Below, piece after piece: positions 37,312-49,234 of a stretch of 64,000 nt of DNA (position 1 is its first letter; the number at the start of each line of letters is the position of its first letter). The notes beneath the pieces were generated by a model, which was given only the letters and a program-made list of their open reading frames with translations, was not told the DNA's origin and did not search any database. The stretch comes from Phialocephala subalpina (taxonomy: Eukaryota > Ascomycota > Leotiomycetes > Helotiales > Mollisiaceae): the NCBI GenBank assembly GCA_900073065.1, contig FJOG01000027.1, forward strand, positions 485,148 to 549,147. Direction: 5' to 3'. The translations under genes were made by a program, and so were the position numbers.

Positions 37312-37375
37312 AATTTGGCCGTCCGTCATGGGGACTAATGTGAGATTTTCAGAGGTCACGTGAAAAGTGGATTTA
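37312..37375 (+). repeat. Dispersed repeat, copy 2
   Basis: Partner of 25543-25612. It shares the GGACTAATG and GGTCACGTGAAAAGTGGA blocks in the same order, again right after AT-rich sequence. Confidence 0.45.
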
Positions 37376-37761
37376 AAGGCAGAAATGATCGATTTTCCCA
37401 AACTTCGGCAGGGGTGCCAAATATAACAATTTGATTGGTTTGTTAAGAAATATCGTAGACCACCCTAAGGTCAATTAATGTACTTGGGAGTTGGCATTGT
37501 CTGGTTAAAGTAGACCTTGAGTGATTAAGGTTGGATGGTCTGCAAGCGGAGGTTGTTTTAGTGGGAAGCGGTGCATTTGGTCCCTTTTTACTTGCTTGAT
37601 TTTTTGCAGCGGGGATAATGCTTTTGTTCTCGTCGATGCGTGCCGTCCTCGTTGAAGTCCTTTGTATTTTGGTTCTTTCAACTCCATGTTGGCAATATCC
37701 GCTTATGTTTGCTCTGGATTTTTGCTTCGAATTTTTGTATTTGCGCCTCTTTGCCCTCTTA

Positions 37762-39141
37762 TAGTGCCACGTCATGAGTTTGAGCCCTTATATTTTTACC
37801 TCGCACCCCATTATAATTCTAATTTACAAAAATCTACGCATCTTTACTATTTTTCGTTTAATTTGAGATTTAATTAATTCTATTGATTCGCGTATAAATT
37901 AATTACTTTTCGATAAAAAAATAACTCGTAAATATTAAAAACTTACTTTAATATTTTGTATATTATCTTTTTGCCTCGATGTAAGCCTTAATTCGGTTAA
38001 TTATACTTTTTTCTAAATTATCAAAAACCTTTTTGTTTATTATATCCCATATTACTTATAAAGTATTTTCAAGTTATTATCTTGAATATTCATTCTTATT
38101 TTTATCTTTTGTAATCTCTAGAAATATCTCAAAAACTTTTTTTTTAAGCTCTTACTAAATATACTCGATTAAGTTCAAATCAAGGGAATAAAAAAGCTAA
38201 TTTTCGATTTATATAATTTTATTCTTTATAAACTAATTTTCGTATTTTAATTACTTGATAAATAAAAATATTATCTTATATAAAAATATAATTAGGGTCT
38301 AAAGATTAAACTATTAGTTTAACTTTTGCGTTAAAAACCTCTAAATAAGAGTTAGCAAAGTATTTATATTTCTTAGACTCGAAATTTCAGTTTATAATAT
38401 AAAGGTTAATTTTCTTATTATTCCAAAAGTATCTTTAGATTATAATTTTCATATTCTTATAGTAATCGTAGGTTTAGATCATCGATTTATCTTATATTTG
38501 ATTAGTAATTCGAAATACTTATTCGGTTTGTTTTCCTTGCCTTCGTTTCACTAAATACTTATTATTTCATATAAATATTCTTTATTCCTTTTTGTTTTTA
38601 CTTTTATTCTTTAAATACTAAGCTAACTTCTTAATTGTATTCTCCTTTATAAAGAATAAGCGCCTTTTAGCTTTTTAATTATGTATATTATATTTTTTGA
38701 GAATTCGATTGACCGTAAATTTACTTATTTCGAGATTAAATTTCTTTTTGAAATTTAAATAGTTATCTTTCGAGTTTGCGCGTATATATCGTAATAATAA
38801 TCGTTTGTTTGCTTTAGTATAACACTTCGGTCCGCCGGTTCGAGGTTAAGATACTTTATCATTGCATAAATAAGCGAAAGAGAAAGTGCTTCGAATAGCT
38901 CCGCGAGAGTAATTTAGAGTGATTTTGATTTCGGGGATTTTAGCGGCTTTTATGCGCATACTAATAGCAATGCCTCTTTGATATAAAGTAAATTCATAGT
39001 TAAATTGCCTATTCCCAAAGGAATTGCCTAAAGAAGTGCGTTGAGAAGGCATTTTGTTATGTAGAAGGGAAGGAGTAGAAAACGCGTCAACGCGTTTTAC
39101 GCGTTCTCGCTTAATTGGCTCAGACTCCTGACGCGGCACTG
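37762..39141 (-). mobile_element. RIP-inactivated Tc1/mariner element
   Basis: 1380 bp, flanked by TA at 37760-37761 and 39142-39143. The inverted ends read CAGTGCCGCGTCAGGAGTCT (right end, minus strand) and TAGTGCCACGTCATGAGTTT (left end), a match apart from transitions. It encodes one minus-strand transposase relic. The 5' ~200 bp of the gene has near-normal composition and the rest is strongly AT-rich. Confidence 0.85.
37950..39052 (-). pseudogene. Tc1-like transposase relic
   Basis: Starts MPSQRTSLGNSFGN at 39052, then YQRGIAISMRIKAAKIPEI and GAIRSTFSF, the helix-turn-helix region of fungal Tc1 transposases. This is followed by a GGPKCYT linker and a second DNA-binding helix region. Further 3', QDNIFIY and AFLFP-FELNRVYLVRA are the mutated remains of QDNAPIHxA and PYSPDLNPIEHVW, covering the second and third catalytic acidic positions. 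Numerous stops make it inactive. Confidence 0.82.
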
Positions 39142-39185
39142 TAGTTGGCCTAATAGCTATTCTTAATCATAAAATGAGTTTTTGT

Positions 39186-41420
39186 CTATTCATAATGCTC
39201 TCCAACAATTGGAGGCTGGAGCTTATGACTCGTGATGCAACAATGTTCAGGCAGATCACCATCGGGATGACTGACCGCACCCCACATCACTCTCGTATAC
39301 GCGGCATCCGCATCATCATCCGGCCGATGGCAAGCAGCACTGATAACAAAGCTACTATTGACCACCAACGGCATCGCAGATTTGTACGCCCGGAATTCAT
39401 TCCAGACCAAGACAGCAAACATAATTGCAGAGACAATAATCGCTGCGAGTATAGCTTTTGGAGAATATCCGGGCACTGTAAGTGTGTTACCGCTTGGGTT
39501 GATGCCTGTACTGAGTGATGCTGGAGATGTTTGCTGCCCTGCTCTGTCGAAAAAGAAGATTCGGACTAGGAAGAAAGCTTCGGATAAGATCCAATGTACC
39601 AGTCCACTTCCGACAAGGAGGGGTACCGAATATAGGTACGGAAGTTGAAGCCAGTAGGTGCTTCTCTGAATACCGACAGGATTGCTGACGCGAAAACTCT
39701 TCCGTTCCAGAGCGAAGTTCGTCCATTCTACCATCCCGAGCATGGCGGTATACGAACGGTTGTACAGGAAGTACAGTAGAGAGAAGTAGATTTGCGGAGA
39801 GTTGGCAATCATTACCATTCGAAGAAGAAGCCATCCGGAATCGGAAGTCGGGTCATCAGTCGAGCCGTAGAGGAAGACAAGTGCGGATGGGTCGATGGAT
39901 CCGAAGGAAAGCGAGCTGAAGCTTTGAAGCCCAAGATTTTGCGATCCTTTGTACATCATGGCGATACCAAAACCCAGTGCCGCAAGAACTCTATAAGATA
40001 TGTCAGTTCGTAAAGTCAAAGTCTTTGCGGGTGTAATACTCACAGTACTAGCAGTGTGAGCCACGTTCCTCGACCAACAGCACTCCACATCTTGGGTTTA
40101 TCAGTCCAGTTCCGTGTCTTTGCTTGCACCTCTCCGGCGAAGCCGCTACATTCCTAAGCTCCGCGTTCGGTCCCATTGTTAAGCATATCCCTTCCGAGGT
40201 TGGATCCAGATCATTGAGGAAGGAAGCGACTGCATCTCCTAGTACCACCAACGGTGGGTTTGTGAAAGCTTTCGTTGTCAACAAGATGGCAACAAATTTG
40301 CAGATATTACAGACGAGTACGATGCCCATCAAATACACGGAAAATAGAACCTGACATTTCTCTGGGACGGTTTCGCTCAGGCAATAATCGACTTCGTATG
40401 TACGGTTCTAGATCTGTGAAGCTATCGTCCAGTTGTTGTAAATGCTCATATTTAAACGCACTTTGCTAGTGTCGTAGGTCAGATCAAGTCCACCTCTCGA
40501 GACGAATCTGTTATTGGGTCCTGACATATCGCCCTCTTGCATTAGTATGGCTGCCGAATCGTTGACGCTGGAACACATCCAAGCAGACTGGTTCCAATGT
40601 ATACCACCAGGGGAATCCAGGTCCTAGTTCTAGTTATTGCTATCGAGAAAAACCAGAATAGACCCGTTCCTCGCTGTCTGGTTGGCAGGAAATGACACCG
40701 GCGTTTTGACGACGACCAAAAGGTTTCGTGAATTCGATAGAAGGGTTGCACTGTATTCCTTCATACAAGTAGCCGAGTCAAGTTGCTTCATGGAGCCATT
40801 CGTGGACTCTTGATAGAGACCTTTTGCGAAGGAGAGGAAGTCTGAGCTCTTGAATTCGGTTGCCACACTTCTACCAGTGTAGAATTTAGATCCATAACCT
40901 GGATCCCCCATACTCATGTTCCTCCGCGTACCTTTATAACCAAAGAAATCGAAGCCACGGAATGTTGAGTGCCCGCCGCTGTTGTCGACATTGTTGAGGT
41001 TGTCGTCAAAGTTGTTCGAAGAAACGAAGTCGGGAGTGACGGCAAAGATGGAATAGAGGTTGTTCTGGCGTGTGGAGAAGATGATGGAGTTCCATCTGGG
41101 TATTGTCAGTGGGACATTGTCATCTCAATCAAAAGGACGTTTCAAGGTTGAGTCTCTCGAAATCAAAGCAAAGGTCTGAACTTTGACATCGAAGAGGACA
41201 TCGGCTCTCCTGGGGTAACCCGCATTTTCTCAATGATCATTCGAGCCAACAAAGAAGAGCCAACTTACACAAAATGCAAAGGCCAGGTACTTAAGAACAA
41301 TACCACGAAGAGTAAAACTCTTCTTTTCGGAAGATAAACCAAATTCTTCATGTTCGTCAACCAACCGACAGCCATTTACCCCGCTTATGTGCTGGATGCG
41401 GTACAGCAAGGCTTCACCCA
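39186..41420 (-). pseudogene. DUF6536 multi-pass membrane protein, broken
   Basis: The family is fungal, ~650-750 aa, with several membrane helices and unknown role. The C-terminal part is well preserved up to the stop at 39186 (ISAACHRP, YTRVMWGAV, GDLPEHCCITSHKLQPPIVG). Exon joins are recognisable at about 40042-39990 and about 41271-41103 (…PLHFV joined to WNSIIFS). Typical sequence includes FAVTPDF, YEVDYCLSE and VVLGDAVASFL. Lesions in the aligned frame are TAG codons at 40624-40626, 40630-40632 and 40408-40410, a frame change near 40150 and another near 41365. No intact N-terminus is found. All three nonsense codons are explained by CAG to TAG. The TA duplication of the Tc1 relic ends 43 bp beyond its stop codon. 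Confidence 0.75.
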
Positions 41421-42110
41421 GATCCCCATCAGCTCGGCCCCCATCCAGCCCTATCAAGAATGCGATGCAGCCCTGAATCTCCAGAGTGTACAAGGATATC
41501 ATTCTTGCCTCTCCTCTCCAAAGCGGCTCGCGCGCGCTGTTCCAGATTTGCTCACTCGCCACAAAGTACGAGCTATTCAGGGGTTCGCTTCTCGTCCAGG
41601 ACCAGCCAAGCGAGAACTTCGCTCAAGCTTTGCTCCCTGAAGATCATCCATGGCCCCCAACTTGTAGGCTAGAACTACTTGTCGCTAGATTTCGGGCATC
41701 TAACCTTGAAACAAAGCTATCAGGGCCAAGTAATAGGAGTCTTTAATGAGCAAAGAAGCGTTTACATCGTCTGCGACAAGAAAATCGACCGAGTCAAATA
41801 CAGGTAACCGCCGTTACTCGGGGAATGACATCTTTGATGACGAGAAGAGGACATAAATAGATGCAGGCTGTGTTTCAGGGTGAACTCGACTCATTTGGCC
41901 AACATTCAACAGCGATATGTTTCGCGGACGATCAAGGCACAAGAGGAAGTCGCGAGCTGGTCTACTCAGCAAGATGGGAACCAAAGAGCAATACGGCGTA
42001 CAAATCGTGTCCAGAGGTAATTCATAAAGCCAAATCCCCCCGGAAAGAATCTTTCGTAAATCATCATTGATTGTCCCGATCCAGGACATCGTGTCCGATG
42101 CGTGGTGCCT
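41421..42110. other. Intergenic region with decayed upstream sequence of DUF6536 gene
   Basis: Would contain the missing N-terminus of the DUF6536 gene (weak similarity only) and the 3' flank of the 2OG oxygenase. No intact gene. Confidence 0.4.
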
Positions 42111-43443
42111 CTAACGTCCGTGTACTTCCGGAACCTTTTCCATCAAAGCGAACTTTACTTGCTGTCTCTTCAGACGAGCAATCCAGTCTCGCATGAAGTC
42201 CTGAGAGTTCAGGCCTTCATCAATCCCTTCTTCATTCCACTTGACCCCCATTTTCTGAAGCACAGGACTGTCTCTGACGCACTGAACAATGGTATCGTGG
42301 TTCGGCCTTCCAAATATCAGCATTACTTTTGCACCCCACATTAAGACAGAATCAGAACTCACCTCGAGAAGAAAATAACAGCATGCCTATCCAAATGGAT
42401 TTGCTCGGCTGGAGGCGCATGCACCCTATGAAGCCCACTTCTACACCACCTCCCCGTCACAGCAGCCAACCAATCTCCCGCGTTAACAACAACACCATCA
42501 TTCATGGGCCTCACCCATCTCCACACATCGTCTTTGTAGAGAATCTGTAGCCCCGCAACAGGCTGCCTAAAACTGCAGGTCAGGGTGCCGAAGTCGACGT
42601 GCGAGGCGGCATAGAGGCCGTTGTTGGCATCACTGTCTTCGACCGGGATGGCGTTGTAGCGCATGAGGCGGAGGAGATCTTCGCTTGGAACGTTTTGGGC
42701 AGATTTGTGGTCTTTGATTAGGATGTCTGGGTTCGGAAGTTCGAGCATGAGACCCACGAGTGTGAGGATCTTGTGGACTATTTTCTCGTTGATCTCCTGT
42801 GAGCTCGGTCAGGACAAGTGTGGGAACGATGAAGAGAGGAGAGAAACCTTAGTGAACTCTTGGATCTCATCGATGTTGTCTTGCAATGGCGCGGGATGTT
42901 TCATGTCATGGACACCATCGTGCTTCGGGACGTTGTAGAACTGGACGTTGTCTTTGTGTTCTTTCTTGAAATTCTTCCTACTCATGATCAGTCCCAGAAG
43001 CTCACCCAGAGAGGAATCCGGCATTCTAATCTCCAAGCCCTGTAAGGACAATCGAGCATGGCGAAAATGCTGGCAAAACTAGGGCATTGGAAGTCTAGAA
43101 AGATTCGGGGAATATACTTCACGATTAACTTCGACCCAATCGGTCTATATCCACGAATGTCCCCCATCGCCATCCTTTCTGGGAAGTGAAACGGAAGTTT
43201 CTCCTCCAGCGGTAGCTCGAAGAGCTCCTTACATATCTTGAATTCATTCTCGATTTTCTCCTCCTCAATTCCAAAATTCTTCACCACAAAAAAGCCCGAT
43301 GTATGAATCGCATCCTTCAGCTGATCCGCGAGATCCTGTCTCCCCTCAGGTGTATCAAAGAGCGACAGGTCCAACTCGACCAGCTCAGCCCACTGGATAT
43401 TCTTGTACGAGGGACGGTCTGGGGGAGCTTCTGCAGATGGCAT
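42111..43443 (-). CDS. 2-oxoglutarate/Fe(II) oxygenase, isopenicillin-N-synthase-like
   Basis: Four exons (43443-43123, 43039-42848, 42796-42363, 42306-42111) give 380 aa. The DIOX_N region contains FFVVKNFGIEEEKI and LPLEEKLPF. The jelly-roll core carries the iron triad H-x-D (SHVDFGTLT) and the distal His in SGLHRVHAPP, followed by the 2OG-binding Arg region RHAVIFFSR. The donor of intron 1 (GTGAAG) is the only GT that keeps phase; it is less canonical, so that junction is less certain. The family hydroxylates or desaturates small molecules. The neighbours show no biosynthetic cluster, so the substrate cannot be inferred. No signal peptide. Confidence 0.83.
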
Positions 43444-44018
43444 CTTGGCGGTGTGCCGAAATTAAAACTTGAGACGAGGAGGAAAAAGAGGCTCACTTGA
43501 GGTATTTGCCAAGAGGGAGATAAAGTTTGGGGCTGGAAGTTCAGCCTAAAATAGTGATCTGACTGCATACGCCGTACTGTACGTAATTGGTCTTAGTGAC
43601 GACGGTCCGAACGGCACAGCCAATCTTGCTCTGCTTACTGCCCACTTAGGCTTCCGACTTGTAGATCATTTCAAGGTCTGAAATGTGCTATGAAGACAGA
43701 AAGATCCTCTTGAGCCACGGCTCGAATGTTGGAGCGAGGTCTGGGTATTTTGATGGCCATATCAGAAGCGAAAGAGAAGAGACTTTCTGAGATATCGACG
43801 ATTAATTGAGCCGCGAGGAAGCCATGCGAAATTGAAAATTCTTGAGCAGTTAGCACGGAGAGGATTGTGAAGATTGATGCCCGTTTGTGGCATTGCTTTG
43901 CTCTTGGTACATGTTATATCCTCCTTGTCTGGATCAACTCGTGAAAAGAAGAAGCACGAGAGTTGGCACAGTCTGAAGGTCCACTCCCGAAAGCTCCAAA
44001 CGCATTTCTAATTTATTA
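43444..44018. other. Intergenic region
   Basis: Promoter of the 2OG oxygenase and 3' flank of the first BTB gene. No repeat or further gene is supported. Confidence 0.45.
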
Positions 44019-45384
44019 TTATGATAAACATCCACTGTCTCTCAGACATTCGATCCGCTTCGGATGGACCCCAACCAACTTGAACTTAGGTCTATTACCT
44101 GAGTTGGTCGAAATTGCTCCTGGTGCCATTTTCAATTTCACGATTAATGAATCCTTCCCACCGCCTTGTGCCTCATCGGACACCTTTTCCTCGGATTTCG
44201 CCGGTTTGTTGCGTTTCTCGATATGATTTCGGTGACAGTCAAGGACTGGACTTGGGATAGAAAACATGATCTTGTCCACTGCATCCTTGAAAGAAGGAAC
44301 CATACATCCAGAGTGATCCTGCCCTTCGGCACGTAGAATGTTGGGTAGAGAACTAGCAACGACAGTTGAGATATCAGCCGCCAATCTGTTAAGGCTGGGC
44401 TGGTATTTTTCAGCTGTCTTCTTTGGCCAAAGACCGAACGGTCCCAGCTTAAGACACAGGCTTCCATAAATGATGGCATCGCAGCTTTCGGACTTCAGCT
44501 TGCACAGTCTCGAATTTTCGTTGTCGAATCGTTCGATGTAGCCGTACGGTATATCAAGAAGCTGCTGTATCATATCCGTTCGAGTTTGAAAAATGCTTTT
44601 TGGGGAGTATGTTAGCATCGAAAAACCTATCGAATGAGGGTTACCGACTGGTAATCTTCTCTGGTATTGGATGACGATCAAGACCTGCAGGTCTTGATTT
44701 GTAAGACCCAGTGTTTGTGTTAAGTTTTAGTGCGAAGCTATGGCTTGGAGACCTAGGCTTAGTCGCAGAGATTCCCTCGACCGACAAGTCGACATTCTTG
44801 ACGGGAAACATGGCGCTGGCATCGAAAATCTCCTGTTTGCCAAATGCCCATGCAATGTAGAGCCATCTTGTCTCGACAAGGCAGATTGGGTCGTTAGCTC
44901 TCCACTTTAAGGATCTGATCCAGTAACCTGACCAAGGGCGTACCGGATCACGACAGTCGTACTTCTCGCACAAAATTGCAAGGCTCAAAAGCCCCATGAG
45001 TTTCAGATCCTTGGGGTTGTCGGCAAAGCGAAGGTAGGCGATGCGGAGAAGAAGAAGCAATGCCTCGCCATTGTCGGCGCTGCAGTCAATTTGCCTTGGC
45101 AGAGGTTCTGAAGTGAGGACCGTCTTCCAAACCTGTTCAAATGTCAGACTGCGGCATGGACTTTCTAGATATTAACATACTGGACTGGCTAGCATCATGG
45201 CCTGTGAGACAACCTTGCCGATGACCTTCTTTGCTTTGCAGGCAGTGACGATCTCGAGATTGCCGCCGTCGAGGGTGAACAGCTCATCGTACTTCTTCTC
45301 GCGCACAGACGCAGGTGCAGCCGTAGATGCATTGTTCGAGGCCCCTTCCATCATTGCTGGACTGCTCAAAGATTGACTGTCCAT
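44019..45384 (-). CDS. BTB/POZ-domain protein, member 1
   Basis: Three exons (45384-45181, 45132-44645, 44595-44019) give 422 aa. BTB domains mediate dimerisation and often recruit cullin-3 or chromatin partners. The domain begins GGNLEIVTACKAKKVIGKVV, then SQAMMLASPVWKTVL, and continues with EALLLLLRIAYLRF and LAILCEKYDC, the family core shared by the other four loci here. The intron after ASP splits the domain. The C-terminal part has CDAIIYGSL and LGPFGLWP, another family signature, then a basic Lys/Glu-rich tail. No other known domain is visible. Role unknown; the protein is probably an adaptor. Confidence 0.8.
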
Positions 45385-46105
45385 AGGACTTTGAAGGAGT
45401 GTTCAGGGCGTTTATTGCGAGTTTCCGGAGGAATCCATCGCGACGACGTTGTTGGAAGGAAGAGATCGAGGAAGAGGCGAAGGATTTTGTAGTCGAAGAA
45501 GCGGTGGGGATTCGCAAGATGGACTCGGATGCGGTAGCCGGGCTCCCTTTCGAGTTCGGGTTCGGTCTTTCAAGTGAATTTGAGAGTCGAAGATGAGCGT
45601 AGCACGTTCAGTCTGGAGTTATGAGGAGAATGTGTCTTGTCAGGAAGAATTTCGATGGTGGGCTCGAATTCGAGAGAGAATCAGAGGAAAGCTCCCTAGG
45701 CCGAGGACCGAGATTGAAGGCGAATGGCGAGGAAGTACCCAGGCTCTGTTACCAATGTCAGCACTCTTTCCGGGTTTGGGCGTGGAGTAGCATGGAGTCA
45801 ATGCCTATATCTTGTGTTCTTTCATTCGAGCCTTGATGATCGTTGAAATAGGTTGACGGGTTGTGTTACAAAATTGAAGGAGAAGCAGTCATCACTCTAT
45901 AAGAAAGTTGGGCGCAAGGCAGAGGCATCACTTCCGCCTCTGCTGCTCAGAACATGAGGAGATGCGAATGTATTGCAAAATCTACGCTAAGGCTGCAACA
46001 ACTCTATGCTCATGCGGACAGAGTCAAGTGTTTCATACCTCGCTAATTCTCGGAGCACCCTACCGTGCTTCAGCTCCCAAGACGACAGCCTTCTACTTGT
46101 GTGGT
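45385..46105. other. Intergenic region
   Basis: Between BTB member 1 (5' side) and the 3' end of broken member 2. Only chance frames are seen. Confidence 0.45.
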
Positions 46106-47416
46106 TCAAAATGGCGAACATAAGATTCTAACAATGGGCTCTCGATAGAGCGAAGAGCGAGTTTCCACCTGCCATTGAATACTGTAGTATCCTCGACATG
46201 TATCATGGCAACTGCAATGGCGGTTTTCCTTGACGTCTTGAATGTAGATCGCATTGAGCTTCGAAGCTATATCGTCGACGCCGAGTCTGATTTCAGCTGC
46301 ATGTTTCCTTGGCGAAAGACCACTCGTTTCAAGACCGCTCGCTTGGAGGCCGAGGCGTATAGAACCTACTTCCCAGAATATTTCAATTAGCATTATTTAT
46401 GAAGATTTAAAAGACCCAAACAATTGGCGGAATGGACGAGGAGCTTACCAACGATGATGGCATCGCATTCCTCTGCTCGACCATGAGAACAGTGGCATAC
46501 GGTCTCCCTAGCATTTTCGTACTTAGCAAGACGGTCAGAAGGAATCGAAAGTAGACAGGCGATGGTCTTCTGGCGAATGTCAAGTATGCTTTCTGAAGAA
46601 CAAGGTCAGTATTCTCACAGATCAGGGAGACGGTGTTTTTAATGTCCCAGCATTGTCAGGATTTCCACTACGTCCTATTCACGGCAGCACCTGCCTGGCC
46701 TCTATGCCCGTCCCAGCTTGAGTGGTCGAAGAAAGAAAGTTCCAGAAAAGACTAGGACATTGTAAATTTGCACTCACCAATAATACCAGGAGGCATCGAG
46801 CCTGCGATCTGCTCGCCATTCGTAGTCAAGCATTCGCCATTATCGTTCATCCGCACGGTGCGAACCATCTTCTTCGCCAGACATGCAAAGCTCTCCTTAT
46901 GCCAAAACCCACGCAATCCAGAACCAGCTCTCGTGACCGACATCCAGGACGGAAGATTTGTGCTCGGGGAGCCATCGAGGGAGCTACGGCCGCACAAGGC
47001 TGACGCAGTCATATTGATCGCACAAGATAGCTATGTTGAGAAGAGTATCGTAGGTGATAGCTGCAGGAACTTTGTCGAACTTAAGGTGTGTAATGCGCAA
47101 AAGGATCAAGAGGGCCTCACCATCGTCTTCAGTAAAGTCGACTTCCGTCACCGGAGCCTTGGTGATGCCGCTTTGTAGAGCGGAGGTCGCGGAATGTCCC
47201 TCGCAGACAAGGAACTTTCGAGGATCGAATACGAAATTCTCCCACGGCTTGCTGACAAGAGCCATGGCGTGAGAAGACACCTTTCCAACGACCAGCTTGT
47301 CTTGGTAGGTGACCTTGATACGGACATCAGCATTTCTTGAAAGTGAAGAGAGAGTCCAGGTTGTCCAGGCAAGGCCCCAGGGACATTGGAAATTCTGAAA
47401 TATTTGCCGCCATCAT
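46106..47416 (-). pseudogene. BTB/POZ-domain protein, member 2 (broken)
   Basis: Alignment by eye to members 1, 3 and 4 gives a start MMAANISEFPMS at 47416, then LDSLFTFKKC. A one-base frame change near 47331 is needed to enter DVRIKVTYQDKLVVGKVSSH and AMALVSKPWENFVF. The core EVDFTEDDGEALLILLRITH and LAILC-like helix follow. A TAG at 46984-46986 replaces the conserved Trp of the RPWL motif, and another frame change occurs near 46895. A PPGIIG splice site leads to ILDIRQKTIACLL and CDAIIVGKL, and the tail SPRKHAAEIRLGV ends at about 46106. At least three lesions make it non-coding unless some are assembly errors. Confidence 0.7.
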
Positions 47417-47671
47417 AATTTGAGCTTGTTGGGAGCGTCATGACAAAGACTTTGCTTACAGCGACAGTCTTTATATATGCGTACTTCCCGAAAATCCGTG
47501 GTTAAGTTATTCATGGTTGCTGGGATGATTCGCACTGTAGGAGTTATTGACCAAGTTGTCAAAGTGAACACCCAGCAAGTTTCCATCTCGAACACTTCGA
47601 ACTTCACCACTTTGAAAGTCCCACGGTTTGTAGGACATTCATGGAAGCGCAATCTACACACGTCGAGCAGA

Positions 47672-48967
47672 TTATATCATGACCCTCCGTAGTCCTTCAG
47701 TACCACCAAGAACTCTCCTTCCGCTAACAGCACATCTGCCTTGACCATTTTCCCACTTTCCTTCTCTTCCCTTCATAAACTCCTCCTGTTTCTCGTGGTT
47801 GCCCTCTAACCATCTATGTATACAAGTATAGCAAAACACAAAGCCGGTCTGACAAGCCGTCGCAGTCGTGATCTCTTGTTCGCAAATAGGGCAGAATTCG
47901 GAGTCTTGTGGAGGAGGAACTGTAAATATCGGAAGTAGAGATGAGGCAGCAATTGGTGGCTTCTCGATTTCTGGTGCCTCCTTTTCCGACTTGTCCTCCG
48001 AGTCCTGTGCCTTCTTCTGGCCAGCAGGTCCAAATTTGACTGAGAGTGTAGAGAGTCCAGAGACGATGGGCGGTGGAAGCTCTATACCTTCTGCGGCCTT
48101 CCTAGATAACTGTCTGGCGAAGTCCGAAGCATGCCACCACTCCAAGAACTTCAGAGCAAAAATACTCGTGGGAAGCAAGATCTTCAAACTCGACAACGCC
48201 CTGTCTCCGAGCATTCTCGGACTGAATATACTTGTGACTCCGAGGTTTCCTCCACGGGGTCCTTCCTTTAGCTCATCCAAAGCAGCGATTGCCCTGTAGT
48301 CTGCCTCTCCCAGTCTCCTCATCCTCGTCCCAATTAGCCACATGAACGGAGAGTGGTATTTGCTATTGTCGAACAGATATGCAAGATTGAATGCTAGCAT
48401 CGAAAAATAGTATGCAGCATTCATGCTTGGGTATACATTCCGCAAAAACCATCGATAATAATGCATAAATCTTTGCTTCATCGTCGGATTCGGCGGCATT
48501 CGTGTATAGGCCGCTCCTAGCAACGCTCTCGGCGCGTTGATATCATAACTCTCATCCAGCTTCCTCTTCAGATATGGCAGACCCACCATGACCGCCAAGT
48601 TCTTCCATATATCCGCATTGTTGAGTGTGAGGGCTTCGCGGACGTGCGAAGCTGCTGCGATGTTTGCTCGTGGTATTTCGCCAACGGATAATGCTTTCTC
48701 GCGTTTGAGGCCGTAGAAGTTTTCTGTGAATCCACCACCATGTGTCTTTAGATAGTGGCGTTCTACCACTAGCATAAGCAAGGCATAGAGCTCGTCGAAG
48801 GAGTTCAGAACTCGTAGGAGGTAGCGTGGGTGTCGGTGGGTAGCTACGGCGAGAAGATATCGTAGGGAGGGTGGGAGAAGACCGGCGAGTTGAGCTTCCG
48901 AGAGCAATTCGAAGAGGGAGGGTTTGTGGTCATCGAAGGTCGAATGGAGGGCAGTCATGAACTCCAT
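47672..48967 (-). CDS. PEX12: Peroxisome assembly protein 12 (peroxin-12, RING)
   Basis: Peroxisomal membrane RING protein that, with PEX2 and PEX10, forms the ubiquitin ligase and retrotranslocation channel recycling the PEX5 import receptor. A single exon encodes 431 aa, a normal length. The N-terminus [20 protein letters not shown] and [16 protein letters not shown] are strong PEX12 signatures. Hydrophobic membrane segments follow. The C-terminal RING-like domain (about 358-387, CPICEQ ... FCYTCIHRW) has fewer zinc ligands than a classic RING, as known for PEX12. It ends with the family phrase [19 protein letters not shown]. Start at 48967, with a second Met three codons later. Confidence 0.95.
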   Translation of the reverse strand: MEFMTALHSTFDDHKPSLFELLSEAQLAGLLPPSLRYLLAVATHRHPRYLLRVLNSFDELYALLMLVVERHYLKTHGGGFTENFYGLKREKALSVGEIPRANIAAASHVREALTLNNADIWKNLAVMVGLPYLKRKLDESYDINAPRALLGAAYTRMPPNPTMKQRFMHYYRWFLRNVYPSMNAAYYFSMLAFNLAYLFDNSKYHSPFMWLIGTRMRRLGEADYRAIAALDELKEGPRGGNLGVTSIFSPRMLGDRALSSLKILLPTSIFALKFLEWWHASDFARQLSRKAAEGIELPPPIVSGLSTLSVKFGPAGQKKAQDSEDKSEKEAPEIEKPPIAASSLLPIFTVPPPQDSEFCPICEQEITTATACQTGFVFCYTCIHRWLEGNHEKQEEFMKGREGKWENGQGRCAVSGRRVLGGTEGLRRVMI

Positions 48968-49234
48968 GGTTGCGGTAGATGAAGCTCGTTGAGGAGCTTG
49001 TCGTGAAGTGAGACTGTTGATAGCAAAAAGTTCCGCGAGGCTGGATTTGTGATGCCGAGGTTGTCTTGATCTGGGTCACGTGCCACGCGTCAATGGAACC
49101 TGGAAACGCATGCCTTCAACGACGACTCATCGATCCGTTACCTCTCTACCTTTGACCATCGACTCTCTGTTCCCTCGAAAGGATTGAGTTACTTCTTCTT
49201 TCAGAGATCGGCAGTCGAGACTCCATGTTGCAAG

